A stretch of 64,000 nucleotides of DNA from Hydrogenophaga sp. (lineage in GTDB: Bacteria > Pseudomonadota > Gammaproteobacteria > Burkholderiales > Burkholderiaceae_C), in the NCBI RefSeq assembly GCF_030651625.1, contig NZ_JAUSCF010000023.1:1-64000 (forward strand), read 5' to 3'. A model generated the notes under the pieces. It ran no database searches. It had not been told where the DNA came from and saw nothing but the letters and a program-made list of their open reading frames with translations. Both the position numbers and the translations under genes were made by a program. Shown one piece after another: positions 43,644 through 53,404 of this stretch (the first letter of the stretch is position 1; the number at the start of each line of letters is the position of its first letter).

Positions 43644-45041
43644 ATGAACATGAAAAACCTCATAGCAACCCTGATGCTGGGATTGGGCCTGGCCTTTGGT
43701 GGCGTCAACGCCATCGCCCAGACGGCGACCGAAGCACCCGCGGCCGCGATGGAAACCACCGAAGCCGCACCTGTTGCGGCCGAGGCCCCTGCTGCAGAAG
43801 AAGCTGCCCCCACGGTCGACAAGGGCGACGTGGCCTGGATGATGGTCTCCACCATCCTCGTCGTGCTGATGGTCCTGCCCGGCCTGGCGCTGTTCTACGG
43901 TGGCCTGGTGCGCAGCAAGAACATGCTGTCCGTGCTCATGCAGGTCATGGTGGTGTTCTCGCTGATCACCGTGCTGTGGGCCGTTTACGGCTACAGCCTG
44001 GCCTTCGGAGGCGAGGGACTGATCATCGGCAACCTGGACCGGGTGTTCCTGATGGGCATCAACGCCGACTCGCTGGCCGATACCTTCACCGACGGCGTGA
44101 AGATTCCCGAGTACATCTTTGTGGCTTTCCAGGCCACCTTCGCCGGCATCACCTGCGCCCTGATCGTGGGCTCGTTCGCCGAGCGCATGAAGTTCAGCGC
44201 CGTGCTGTTGTTCTGCGCCATCTGGTTCACTTTCAGCTACCTGCCGATCGCCCACATGGTCTGGGGTGCCGGCGGCTACCTGCTCGACAAGGGCGCGCTG
44301 GACTTCGCCGGCGGCACTGTCGTGCACATCAACGCGGCCATGGCCGGTCTGGTGGGCGCCTACATGGTGGGCAAGCGCATCGGCTACGGCAAGGAAGCGA
44401 TGGCACCGCACAGCCTGACGCTGACCATGGTCGGTGCTTCGCTGCTGTGGGTGGGCTGGTTCGGCTTCAACGCCGGCTCCAACCTGGAAGCCAACGGCGG
44501 CGCCGGCCTGGCGTTCATCAACACGCTGTTTGCCACCGCCGCCGCCGTGCTGGCGTGGTGCATCGGTGAAGCACTGGGGAAGGGCAAGGCATCCATGCTG
44601 GGCGCTGCGTCCGGCGCGGTGGCTGGCCTGGTGGCCATCACCCCGGCCTGCGGCTCGGTAGGCCCCATGGGCGGCATCATCATCGGCCTGGTGTCTGGCT
44701 TCGTCTGCCTCTGGGGCGTGAACGGCCTCAAGAAGATGCTGGGCGCTGACGACTCGCTCGATGTGTTCGGCATCCACGGCATCGGCGGCATCATCGGCGC
44801 CATCCTGGTCGGCGTGTTCGCAGCACCTGGCCTGGGCGGCACCGGCGGCGACGACTTCGCCATCGGCAGCCAGGTCCTGATCCAGGCCGAGGGCGTGCTG
44901 ATCACCATGGTCTGGTCGTCGGTGGTCGCTTTCGTCGCCTACAAGATCGTGGACATGATGGTGGGCCTGCGCGTCACGGAAGAAGCCGAGCGCGAGGGTC
45001 TGGACATCACCTCCCACGGCGAAACCGCCTACAACCGCTGA
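43644..45041 (+). CDS. amtB: Ammonium transporter, copy 2
   Basis: The 465-residue transporter has a signal peptide, an unusual alanine/glutamate/proline-rich segment at about 27-58 (TEAPAAAMETTEAAPVAAEA), then the membrane core with the pore-histidine motif GIHGIGGI. The Ala/Glu/Pro segment would lie in the periplasm and is not part of the typical Amt core. The operon ends at the terminator at 45112. Confidence 0.94.
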   Translation: MNMKNLIATLMLGLGLAFGGVNAIAQTATEAPAAAMETTEAAPVAAEAPAAEEAAPTVDKGDVAWMMVSTILVVLMVLPGLALFYGGLVRSKNMLSVLMQVMVVFSLITVLWAVYGYSLAFGGEGLIIGNLDRVFLMGINADSLADTFTDGVKIPEYIFVAFQATFAGITCALIVGSFAERMKFSAVLLFCAIWFTFSYLPIAHMVWGAGGYLLDKGALDFAGGTVVHINAAMAGLVGAYMVGKRIGYGKEAMAPHSLTLTMVGASLLWVGWFGFNAGSNLEANGGAGLAFINTLFATAAAVLAWCIGEALGKGKASMLGAASGAVAGLVAITPACGSVGPMGGIIIGLVSGFVCLWGVNGLKKMLGADDSLDVFGIHGIGGIIGAILVGVFAAPGLGGTGGDDFAIGSQVLIQAEGVLITMVWSSVVAFVAYKIVDMMVGLRVTEEAEREGLDITSHGETAYNR

Positions 45042-45111
45042 TCTTTCTCCTGCGGCGGCGAGCCAGCCAGTGCTGCTCGCTGCCCGCGGAGCCGAAATCT
45101 CCCTGGACGTT

Positions 45112-45148
45112 GAGCCCGCAATGCCATTGGCATGCGGGCTCTTTTTTT
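45112..45148 (+). terminator. Rho-independent terminator
   Basis: GAGCCCGCAATGCC and GGCATGCGGGCTC form a long GC-rich stem with one bulged A, followed by seven T. It lies 70 bases after the second amtB stop. Confidence 0.93.
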
Positions 45149-45319
45149 GGCATGGCCTCAGGGCCTCGCCATGAACAAGTGCGAGCCATTCAGCCAGTCG
45201 GACCGGGCTTCTCAATGCCCTGGCCAAACGGCTCCGGGCCAGGATGGCAGGGGTCCCTCCGCATCCAGCCGACGCCTCCCTATGATGTCCGCGATGCATC
45301 ACCACATCAGGAGGACACC

Positions 45320-45595
45320 ATGACCCCGTCGCACATCCGTCGCATTCCTCGCGTGCGCCCGATCCTCGCCCTGGTCCTGCTGTGCCTTGTCGGTCCGTCT
45401 GTCTGGGCTCAGACACACAAGCCCGCCACTGTCACAAATGAGGCCCCAGCCAGCACGGCCGATCCCCGTCTGCCCACCAGCGTGCGTTTCATCAAGGCAC
45501 CGTCAGACGAGACCCCCGCAGCCAGAGCCAGAAGACTGAAGCGGGAATGCAAGGGCAGGCCCAATGCAGGCATGTGCCTGGGCCACGCGAGCTGA
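45320..45595 (+). CDS. Small secreted protein, 91 aa
   Basis: GGAGGA lies about 5 bases before the ATG at 45320. A signal peptide (IRRIPRVRPILALVLLCLVGPSVWA) precedes a short basic mature region with two cysteines (RECKGRPNAGMCLG). No family is recognised. It stands between the amtB terminator and glcE. Confidence 0.72.
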   Translation: MTPSHIRRIPRVRPILALVLLCLVGPSVWAQTHKPATVTNEAPASTADPRLPTSVRFIKAPSDETPAARARRLKRECKGRPNAGMCLGHAS

Positions 45596-45694
45596 CACCA
45601 TCATCCGACGGGCGCTGCAGGACAGAAGGCGCCCAGGGCGATTGCATCGCTGCGTGCAAAAAATTCAAGCCTGGAACAGGCACCGGCGGCTACC

Positions 45695-46825
45695 ATGTCC
45701 GCCATGATTTCCCACGTTGCAGAAGAACCGGTCCAGCTGATCGAACAGATACGCGCAGCCAGCGGCGCAGGCACACCGCTGCGCATCGTCGGGGGCGACA
45801 CCAAGCGCTTCTACGGCGAGCCCGCTCAGGGCGAAGTCCTGTCCATGGCGGCGTGGGCAGGCATCGTCAGTCACGAACCCACCGAACTCGTCATCACCGT
45901 GCGCGCCGGCACGTCGTTGGCGGAAGTGGAAGCGGCACTGGCCGAGAAGGGGCAATGTCTGGCGTTCGAGCCGCCGCACTTTGGCGAAGGAAGCACCGTG
46001 GGTGGCATGGTGGCCGCCGGGCTGTCCGGACCTGCACGCGCCAGCGCCGGCGGTGTGCGCGACTTCGTGCTGGGCTGCCGCTTCATCAACGGTCGCGGCG
46101 AGTTGCTCACCTTCGGTGGCCAGGTGATGAAAAACGTGGCCGGCTACGACGTCAGCCGCATCATGGCCGGATCCATGGGCACGCTGGGGCTGATCACCGA
46201 AGTGAGCCTCAAGGTTCTGCCGGTCGCACCGGCCGAAGCCACGCTGGTGTTCACTTTGAGTCAGCACGACGCGCTGGAACAATTGCACCGCTGGGGCGGC
46301 CAGCCGCTGCCGCTGAATGCCAGCTGCTGGGTGCGAGATGACACACAGGCCAACTCACCGGAACTGCTGTTCGTTCGCCTGCGCGGTGCCGTTGCTGCGG
46401 TGGAGGCGGCGTGTGAGCGCATGCTGCGCGAGGCGGCCGGCGAGCGCATGCACAACACGCAAGCCGCACCCGACTGGGCCGACTGCCGCGACCACCGACT
46501 GCCTTACTTCGAGGCGCCTTCGCCCGAGCTGTGCCTGTGGCGCCTCTCGGTACCGCAGACCGCTCCCACGCTGGGCTTGCCCCACGCCCAGCTGATTGAA
46601 TGGCATGGCGCCCAGCGTTGGATGTGGGCGCCTGCATCCGACGCTGCCAGAATCCGCGCGGCCGCCGCCGCCGTGAACGGACACGCCTCCCTGTTCCGCA
46701 CCGGGGCCAACGGTGCAACAGGCGTTCCGCGCTTTGACCAGCAGTCGCCCGCCATCGCCACCATCACCCAGCGCCTGCGCGCCGAGTTCGATCCGGCGGG
46801 TATCTTCAATCCAGGCCGGACATGA
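45695..46825 (+). CDS. glcE: Glycolate oxidase FAD-binding subunit GlcE
   Basis: The 376-residue protein is a VAO-type FAD-binding subunit (FGEGSTVGGMVAAGLSGPARASAGGVRDFVLG; QVMKNVAGYDVSRIMAGSMGTLG). With GlcD and GlcF it oxidises glycolate to glyoxylate. The start may be 45695 or the in-frame ATG at 45704. GlcF is next on the strand, but no glcD is in the window upstream, where a secreted-protein gene sits instead. Confidence 0.93.
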   Translation: MSAMISHVAEEPVQLIEQIRAASGAGTPLRIVGGDTKRFYGEPAQGEVLSMAAWAGIVSHEPTELVITVRAGTSLAEVEAALAEKGQCLAFEPPHFGEGSTVGGMVAAGLSGPARASAGGVRDFVLGCRFINGRGELLTFGGQVMKNVAGYDVSRIMAGSMGTLGLITEVSLKVLPVAPAEATLVFTLSQHDALEQLHRWGGQPLPLNASCWVRDDTQANSPELLFVRLRGAVAAVEAACERMLREAAGERMHNTQAAPDWADCRDHRLPYFEAPSPELCLWRLSVPQTAPTLGLPHAQLIEWHGAQRWMWAPASDAARIRAAAAAVNGHASLFRTGANGATGVPRFDQQSPAIATITQRLRAEFDPAGIFNPGRT

Positions 46826-46827
46826 GC

Positions 46828-46908
46828 CCCCACGCTCCACCGCTGCGCGGGTCGCTGCCCCCCGAAGGGGCGCGAACCCGGCTTGGGGCGGCCCGTCGCC
46901 AGGCTTCC
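46828..46908. repeat. Diverged family A repeat between glcE and glcF
   Basis: CGCTGCGCGGGTCGC, CCCCCCGAAGGGG and a CCCGGCTTGGGGCGG segment fill most of the 97-base gap. This copy lacks the exact GGCGAAGCCGG core and is assigned with less confidence. Confidence 0.5.
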
Positions 46909-46922
46909 ATGGATTGACCCGT

Positions 46923-48197
46923 ATGCAAACCAATCTCTCCCCCGAATACCAGCAGCGTGCCGACGGCCGCGAGGCCGAAGCCATCCTGCGCAAATGTGTG
47001 CACTGCGGGTTCTGCACCGCCACCTGTCCCACCTACCAGTTGCTTGGCGACGAGCTCGATGGTCCGCGAGGGCGCATCTACCTGATGAAGCAGGTGCTCG
47101 AAGGGGCAGAGCCCACACGCAAGACGCAGCTGCACCTGGACCGTTGCCTCACCTGCCGCAACTGCGAAACCACCTGCCCCAGCGGGGTGGACTATGGGCA
47201 CCTGATCGACATCGGTCGCAAACTGGTAGACGAAAAAGTGCCGCGCCCGGCGAGCGAAAAGGTCGTGCGCTGGCTGCTGAAGGAGGGCTTGCCTTCTCCG
47301 CTGTTTGGTCCCGCCATGAAGATGGGCCAGATGGTGCGTGGCCTCATGCCTGCTTCACTCAAAAACAAGGTCCCGGCCAAGCAGGATGCCGGCCCCTGGC
47401 CCACCAACACCCATGACCGCAAGGTGTTGATGCTGGCCGGCTGCGTGCAGCCAGCCATGATGCCCAACATCAACAGCGCCACCGCGCGCGTGCTGGACGC
47501 GGCCGGTATCCAGACCGTGATCGCTCCCGAAGCCGGCTGTTGCGGCGCGGTCAAGTTCCACCTCAACGATCAGGAAGGCGGCAAGACGCAGATGCGCGCC
47601 AACATAGACGCCTGGTGGCCATTGCTGGAGCGGGGGGTCGAGGCGATCGTGATGAACGCTTCGGGCTGCGGCGTCACCGTGAAGGAATACGGTCACATCC
47701 TGGCCGACGACCCGACCCATGCCTACAAAGCCGCGCGTGTGAGCCTGCTGACGAAGGATCTGAGCGAATGCCTGCACGAGCTGGTGCCCGCGCTCAAACC
47801 CAAGCTGGCCAGCGTGCCCGATGCGAAAAAGGTCATCGGCTATCACCCACCCTGCACCCTGCAACACGGCCAGCAGCTCAAGGGTGACGTGGAAACACAC
47901 CTGACCGCATTGGGATTCAATGTGCAGGTGGCCAGGAACGAGGCCCACCTCTGCTGCGGCTCGGCCGGCACGTACTCGGTGCTCAATCCCAAGCTGTCGT
48001 ACCAGTTGCGCGACCGCAAGCTGGGCCACCTGGGCGAACTTCAGCCGGCCGTGATCACCAGCGCCAACATCGGCTGCATCACCCATCTGCAGAGCGGCAC
48101 GTCCATCCCGGTGCGGCACTGGGTGGAAGTGCTGGACAGTCTGTTGACCCCCCCCGCGCCACCTGCGGCGTCACCCCCCCAGGGGGGCGGCGCGTAG
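46923..48197 (+). CDS. glcF: Glycolate oxidase iron-sulfur subunit GlcF
   Basis: The 424-residue subunit has two 4Fe-4S motifs (C25, C28, C31, C35 in CVHCGFCTATCP and a second CLTCRNCETTCP near 75) and CCG-domain cysteines later (EAGCCGAVKFH, HLCCGSAGTYS). The last residues, after LDSLL (TPPAPPAASPPQGGGA), are encoded by a family A repeat, which also supplies the stop codon. The native end is therefore probably lost or extended. Confidence 0.94.
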   Translation: MQTNLSPEYQQRADGREAEAILRKCVHCGFCTATCPTYQLLGDELDGPRGRIYLMKQVLEGAEPTRKTQLHLDRCLTCRNCETTCPSGVDYGHLIDIGRKLVDEKVPRPASEKVVRWLLKEGLPSPLFGPAMKMGQMVRGLMPASLKNKVPAKQDAGPWPTNTHDRKVLMLAGCVQPAMMPNINSATARVLDAAGIQTVIAPEAGCCGAVKFHLNDQEGGKTQMRANIDAWWPLLERGVEAIVMNASGCGVTVKEYGHILADDPTHAYKAARVSLLTKDLSECLHELVPALKPKLASVPDAKKVIGYHPPCTLQHGQQLKGDVETHLTALGFNVQVARNEAHLCCGSAGTYSVLNPKLSYQLRDRKLGHLGELQPAVITSANIGCITHLQSGTSIPVRHWVEVLDSLLTPPAPPAASPPQGGGA

Positions 48198-48232
48198 CGG
48201 CCGGGCGAAGCCCGTTCCGCGGCGCCCTTGGA
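48148..48232. repeat. Family A repeat overlapping the glcF end
   Basis: CCCCCCGCGCCACCTGCGGCG, CCCCCCCAGGGGGG and GGCCGGGCGAAGCCCG form the usual two hairpins. Its first 50 bases are translated as the GlcF tail. Confidence 0.75.
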
Positions 48233-48369
48233 AATGTCATTTCACGTCGGAGGAAAACGGGGATGTGTGACCGCTTCATCAAAAGATCATTGACCTCTGC
48301 ACGCAGGGCCCACGCGGCTGCAGCAACCCTTGGCGACGTGGACTGGCCCTGGTTCGAGGGCGCCCGTTC

Positions 48370-48735
48370 GTGATCCCGGCGTTCGCGACACTGCTGGCGT
48401 TCCAGCTGGTGGGCGAGGCGCTGGTGCGCGCGTTGGTGGTGCCGGTGCCCGGGCCGGTGGTGGGCATGGCTTTGTTGCTGCTTGCGCTCGTGTTGCGGCC
48501 GGCGTGGACCGGCGCCATCAAGCCCACGGCGCAGACGCTCTTGCAGCACCTCTCGCTGCTGTTCGTGCCCGCCGGCGTGGGCGTGATGCTGCACCTGCAG
48601 CGGCTGGGTGACGAAGCGCTCGCCATTGGCGTGGCCCTGGTGATCAGTACCTGGGTCGGGCTGGCGAGCGCGGCGATCACCATGGCCTGGCTCATGAAGC
48701 GCGTGGCGCCTGCCAACGGCGAGGATGGGTCTTGA
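48370..48735 (+). CDS. CidA/LrgA family membrane protein
   Basis: The 121-residue protein has four hydrophobic segments and the CidA/LrgA motif LVVPVPGPVVGMALLLLAL. These proteins act like holins or as pyruvate/acetate-linked transporters in cell-death and overflow-metabolism control. The start appears to be GTG at 48370. The lrgB-like gene overlaps its stop by 4 bases. The 170 bases upstream hold no clear gene. Confidence 0.83.
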   Translation: MIPAFATLLAFQLVGEALVRALVVPVPGPVVGMALLLLALVLRPAWTGAIKPTAQTLLQHLSLLFVPAGVGVMLHLQRLGDEALAIGVALVISTWVGLASAAITMAWLMKRVAPANGEDGS

Positions 48736-49490
48736 ACGAGGTCTCGCCGCTCGCGGGCGCGTCGGCCGGTCGCCTGGCCGACGTGTGGGTCTACCTGTCG
48801 GCTTCACCACTGCTGGGCCTCACCGCCACGCTGCTCGTGTATCACGCCGCGTTCGTGGCATACCGGCGCACCGGCTTTCATCCGCTGGCCAACCCGGTGG
48901 CACTGTCCGTGATCGTGCTGGGTTCACTGCTCTGGGCCACCAGCACGCCTTACGCGACCTACTTTGAAGGCGCGCAGTTCGTGCACTTTTTGCTGGGCCC
49001 GGCCACGGTGGCGCTGGCGGTGCCGTTGTTCGATCAACTCGCTCGTCTGAAGCGGCTGTGGCTGCCCATGCTGGGGGCCCTGGTGGTGGGTACGCTGGCC
49101 GCCACGGTCAGTGCCATCGGTGTGGGCTGGGCGCTGGGCGCGTCCAAGGCCACCATCGCGTCACTGGCGCCGAAGTCGGTCACCGCACCGGTGGCCATGG
49201 GTATTTCAGAACAGATCGGCGGTCTGCCCACGCTGACCGCCGTGCTCGTGGTGTGCACCGGCATCCTGGGCGCGGCCACCGCGCGCACCCTGTTTGACCT
49301 GCTGCGCATCAAGGACCCCACCGTGCGCGGCTTTGCACTGGGCACCGCCGCGCACGGCATCGGTACCGCGCGAGCGTTTCAGGTGAGCGACGAAATGGGC
49401 GCTTTCGCCGGTCTGGCCATGGGGCTGTGCGCCTTGTTCAGCGCGGTTGCCCTGCCGCTGCTGGCGGGGTGGTTGCTGCGCTGGATATAG
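48732..49490 (+). CDS. LrgB/CidB family membrane protein
   Basis: The 252-residue protein has about seven hydrophobic segments and the LrgB signatures LAPKSVTAPVAMGISEQIGG and GTAAHGIGTARAFQ. It starts at TTG 48732, which overlaps the CidA-like stop (TTGA). It works with the CidA/LrgA-like partner. Confidence 0.9.
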   Translation: MNEVSPLAGASAGRLADVWVYLSASPLLGLTATLLVYHAAFVAYRRTGFHPLANPVALSVIVLGSLLWATSTPYATYFEGAQFVHFLLGPATVALAVPLFDQLARLKRLWLPMLGALVVGTLAATVSAIGVGWALGASKATIASLAPKSVTAPVAMGISEQIGGLPTLTAVLVVCTGILGAATARTLFDLLRIKDPTVRGFALGTAAHGIGTARAFQVSDEMGAFAGLAMGLCALFSAVALPLLAGWLLRWI

Positions 49491-49524
49491 AGGCTTCCTG
49501 CGCCGGCTTTGCCACCACGGCGGG

Positions 49525-50007
<483 letters not shown>

Positions 50008-50166
50008 GCCGGGTTCCTGCAGCGTTTGGAAAGGGGCACCCATTGTGGCTTCACATCACTGACGTCGCGCAATGTGTCACGGTGGACCCCGGACGCACTG
50101 CCGGGTATTGCCAAATTGCGGCATACTTATTAGTAATAATTTGTTAAAGCACATTGAGGCACACGC

Positions 50167-51267
50167 ATGGCTGCTGCGTATTCGGTCGCTCTGGTGGGGT
50201 TTGCACAAAGTGAATCAGCGACCTTCGAATCCTTCTTCAGTCTCGCGGCGCGCCGTCCACCGGCCTACGCCGTGCAGGACGAGGTGTCGGACGCACAGAT
50301 CCTGATCGTCAATGCCGACAATCAGCAGGCACTGAATCTGGTGCAGTTCGCCGAACTGCCCGGCCGGGTGCTGTTGCTTGGCAACTCTGATGGCGGCACA
50401 GGCTGGCCTTTGCAGCGCAAGCCGGTGAAACTGGTGGCGGTGCTGGCCGCGCTGGATGCCCTGGTGGGGGTGCGTCCGCCGAGTCCGAAGGTGGCGCCCG
50501 CCAGTACCGATCCGACCAGTTCCTTGCTGCAGGGTCTGGACGAGAGCATGCGCCGTGTCGGGCAGCGCGCCCCCGCGACAAGCGCACGCGCCGAAGCGCA
50601 CCACGCCATGGCTCCGGCCGTCAAGAGCGGGCGCCGATCGGTCGATTCGGAGTTTCCCCCCACGCGTCCCATGCAACGCGAGACCAGCGCAGCCGCCCCG
50701 CCGGCGATGGCCCCACGGTCTTCCACGCGTCAGGGGGTGGTGCGCCTGACCGACTTTGGCGGCCTGGACGAGATGCCCTCGCCGCCGTCCAACCCGGTGA
50801 CGCGCTCCGGGCGAGCGACCAAGTCGGCCCCGGGTACGGAAAAGGCTTCTGTGCCAGACGTCCCGCGCGGCGACATGTTGCTGGTTGCAGAAAGCCTGGT
50901 CGAAGGACGCATCCTGCACAAGCGCTTCAAGAAATACGGCCTGAACATCGACTGGTCGCGCGAAGCCAAGCAGGCGCTGGTGATGATGCAGAACCACGCC
51001 TACCGCCTGGTTGTCATCGACCGCCTCAATGGCGACCCCGATGCCCTGCAGGTCTGTCGTGTCGCCAAGCAGAAAAAGGGCCCCAAAGGCGCGCCGGTGG
51101 TGTTCATGTTTGCGCCCACGGCTGGCAGCATGGACCGCGTCAAGGCGGGCCTCGCCGGCAGCGACGCCTACCTGTCCCGCTCCGTGGGTGAGGCGGACCT
51201 GTACCGCACGTTGGCACAACACCGCCTGGTCAGCCTCGACGGCTTTGCCCCGACGAATATTGGGTAG
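50167..51267 (+). CDS. Degenerate receiver-domain protein with disordered middle
   Basis: The 366-residue protein has a small N-terminal alpha/beta domain (about 1-100; GFAQSESATFESFFSL), a proline/serine-rich, probably disordered middle (about 100-235), and a C-terminal receiver-like domain (about 238-355; DMLLVAESLVEGRILHKRFKKYGL, LVVIDRLNGDPDALQVC). The phosphoacceptor position can be read as VVIDRLNGD, but the N-terminal acidic pair is missing, so phosphorylation is doubtful. The upstream region is AT-rich (TTGCCA and TAGTAA spaced by 17 bases at 50108-50136 could be a promoter). Function is unknown. Confidence 0.72.
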   Translation: MAAAYSVALVGFAQSESATFESFFSLAARRPPAYAVQDEVSDAQILIVNADNQQALNLVQFAELPGRVLLLGNSDGGTGWPLQRKPVKLVAVLAALDALVGVRPPSPKVAPASTDPTSSLLQGLDESMRRVGQRAPATSARAEAHHAMAPAVKSGRRSVDSEFPPTRPMQRETSAAAPPAMAPRSSTRQGVVRLTDFGGLDEMPSPPSNPVTRSGRATKSAPGTEKASVPDVPRGDMLLVAESLVEGRILHKRFKKYGLNIDWSREAKQALVMMQNHAYRLVVIDRLNGDPDALQVCRVAKQKKGPKGAPVVFMFAPTAGSMDRVKAGLAGSDAYLSRSVGEADLYRTLAQHRLVSLDGFAPTNIG

Positions 51268-51382
51268 CTCCCCCCTGCGCTGCTGACGCAGCTTCCCCCC
51301 TCCGTTGCGCGCCGCTGCGCGGCGCTTCGAGGGGGGACGGCGCGAGTGGCCCGGCAAAGCCGGTTCCACCGCGCCCCTGGAG
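51268..51382. repeat. Family A repeat, forward copy of an inverted pair
   Basis: CTCCCCCCTGCGCTGCTGACG starts one base after the stop of the receiver-like gene and includes CGCCGCTGCGCGGCG, GAGGGGGGACGG and GGCCCGGCAAAGCCGG. It faces the reverse copy at 51752-51866, with the tandem array between them. Confidence 0.78.
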
Positions 51383-51764
51383 TAAGCCACGCGCTCCGGC
51401 ATGGACTTCAGCAGGATGCGCCGAATCGAAATACGGGCACATCTCCAAAGCGAGGTGATTTGGTCCAGGGGCAGCACAGGACGGCGCGAGTGGCTCGGCA
51501 AGCCGGTTCCACCGCGCCCCTGGAGTAAGCCACGCGCTCCGGCATTGTCTTCAGCAGGATGCGCCGAAACGAAATACGGGCACATCTCCAAAGCGAGGTG
51601 ATTTGGTCCAGGGGCAGCACAGGACGGCGCGAGTGGCCCGGCAAGCCGGTTCCACCGCGCCCTTGGAGTAAGCCACGCGCTCCGGCATTGTCTTCAGCAG
51701 GATGCGCCGAAACGAAATACGGGCACATCTCCAAAGCGAAGTGATTTGGTCCAGGGGCAGCGCG
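51335..51764. repeat. Three-copy tandem repeat of about 143 bp
   Basis: Units start at 51335, 51479 and 51622 and a fourth partial begins at 51765, so the period is 144, 143 and 143 bases. Each unit runs GGACGGCGCGAGTGG, GGTTCCACCGCGCC, AAGCCACGCGCTCCGGCAT, GGATGCGCCGAA and ACGGGCACATCTCCAAAGCG to GTCCAGGGGCAG. Copies are near identical, with single differences such as GGCAAAGCC versus GGCAAGCC. Translations of both strands are repetitive and no real gene is supported. The first part of the unit is family A core. Confidence 0.9.
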
Positions 51765-51866
51765 GGACGGCTCCGCCGGCCCAAGATGCCGTCCCCCCTC
51801 CAAGCGCCAAAGGCGCGCCAGAGAGGGGGGAAGCCGCGTCAGCGGCGCAGGGGGGAGTACCCAATA
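51752..51866. repeat. Family A repeat, reverse copy of an inverted pair
   Basis: From GTCCAGGGGCAGCGCG through GGCTCCGCCGGCCC, CCCCCCTCC and GAGGGGGGAAGCCGC to GCGCAGGGGGGAG this is the reverse complement of the 51268 type. A short duplicated tail (GCGCAGGGGGGCGTAC) follows before the lplT stop. Confidence 0.78.
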
Positions 51867-51889
51867 CAGCGCAGGGGGGCGTACCGAAT

Positions 51890-53173
51890 TCAGCCGTGCA
51901 AGTCGTCCCGGCGTGCAATTTCAAGGAGTCGCTCCAGCTCGTGCGGGTGGACGCGCTGGTTGTGCCGGTGCCAGAGCGTGATCACCCCCATGAAGCCGGC
52001 CACCAGCACGCCAAAGGCGGTGATGGCCAGGAAGGCCGACCAGCCCAGGGCGGTTGAGAAGCTGTAGAGCGCGCCCAGCAGCAGGATGCAGGCCTGCTCG
52101 TTGAAGTTTTGCACGGCAATCGATCGGCCTGCGCCCATGAGGTTGTGTCCCCGGTGTTGCAGCAATGCGTTCATGGGCACCACCAGGAAACCGCCCAGGC
52201 CGCCCAGCAGCACCAGGAACGGGGCGGCCACCCAGACGTTGTCGATGAAGTTCATCAAGATGACCAGCACGCCCATGGCTATGCCCAGCGGCATGACCCG
52301 TGTGGCCTGGTCCAGTCGCATGCGCATCGACGCCACCACGGCACCCACTGCGGTGCCCAGTGCCACCACACCCACCAGTGATGACGCCTGGGTGGTGCTG
52401 TAACCCAGGGCGGCGCCGGCCCAGGCCAGCACGATGTAGCGCAGGTTGCCGGACACGCCCCAGAACAGGGTGGTCGTGGCCAGCGAGATCTGGCCCAGGC
52501 GGTCGCGCCACAGGCGGGAGTTGCAGCGCCAGAAATCGGGCAGCAGCGCGAAGGGATTGCGAGGTAGCGGGCGAGGCGTGACGCCGGTCAGGGGAATGCG
52601 GGTGTTGAACCAGGCCGCCAGTGCGTACAGCGTCACCAGCGCCGCCACGGCGGCTTCTGCCGGTGAGGTGATGCCTGTGTCCACCCCTGGCAGGTTGATG
52701 GCGAGCAGCATGCCCGACAACCAGGGTCCCACCAGTTGCCCGCCCAGCAACACGCCCAGGATGATGGAAGCAATGGTCAGGCCTTCGATCCAGCCGTTGG
52801 CCTTGACGAGTTGAGACGGCGGTAGCAGTTCGGTGAGGATGCCGTACTTCGCAGGCGAATAAGCTGCCGCGCCCAGCCCCACCAGCGTGTAGGCCAGCAA
52901 CGGATGCACGCCGAAAAGCATCAGCAGGCAGCCCACCACCTTGATGGCGTTGCTGAGGAACATGACCCGGCCTTTCGGCCTGGCATCGGCGAAAGCGCCC
53001 ACGAACGGCGCCAGCAACACATAGAACAGCGCAAACACCGGTACCAGGGCCGCGCTTTGCCACTCCGGCTCACCCCGCGTGCGCAACAGTTCAATGGCGG
53101 CCACGAACAACGCGTTGTCAGCCAGAGAGCTGAAGAACTGCGCCGTCATGATGGTGTAGAAGCCGCGCTTCAT
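51890..53173 (-). CDS. lplT: Lysophospholipid transporter LplT (MFS)
   Basis: The 427-residue major-facilitator protein starts MKRGFYTIMTAQFFSSLADNALF and has about twelve membrane segments. It flips lysophospholipids to the inner leaflet for reacylation. The ATG at 53173 matches the family start; sequence further upstream in the same frame is not coding in character. It is divergent from alr. Confidence 0.92.
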   Translation of the reverse strand: MKRGFYTIMTAQFFSSLADNALFVAAIELLRTRGEPEWQSAALVPVFALFYVLLAPFVGAFADARPKGRVMFLSNAIKVVGCLLMLFGVHPLLAYTLVGLGAAAYSPAKYGILTELLPPSQLVKANGWIEGLTIASIILGVLLGGQLVGPWLSGMLLAINLPGVDTGITSPAEAAVAALVTLYALAAWFNTRIPLTGVTPRPLPRNPFALLPDFWRCNSRLWRDRLGQISLATTTLFWGVSGNLRYIVLAWAGAALGYSTTQASSLVGVVALGTAVGAVVASMRMRLDQATRVMPLGIAMGVLVILMNFIDNVWVAAPFLVLLGGLGGFLVVPMNALLQHRGHNLMGAGRSIAVQNFNEQACILLLGALYSFSTALGWSAFLAITAFGVLVAGFMGVITLWHRHNQRVHPHELERLLEIARRDDLHG

Positions 53174-53404
53174 GGCAATGAATTTGTGGCTCTGTCCGGC
53201 GAGCAGAAGGGGTCTGTCGCGGTATTTATGTGCGAAAGTTCGAGGTGCGGTCTCCAGCGATGGCGGGTTATAGCACGCCAAATGTGACGGCTTGTAAGCC
53301 CCTTCGTGCCGAAATGGGCATCTGCAAGCACCTTTTGCATGAAGAATGCCGCGAGCGGTCCCACTCCGAGACTTTTCCCACAACCCCGGTCCAACGTACC
53401 CACC

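Noticed and set aside
51335..51764. Possible CRISPR array
   Set aside because: The units are about 143 bp, contiguous and nearly identical, with no short repeats alternating with unique spacers and no cas genes.
51408..51803. Repetitive small frames on both strands of the tandem array
   Set aside because: They repeat the same peptide with the DNA period and lack start signals; they are products of the repeat.
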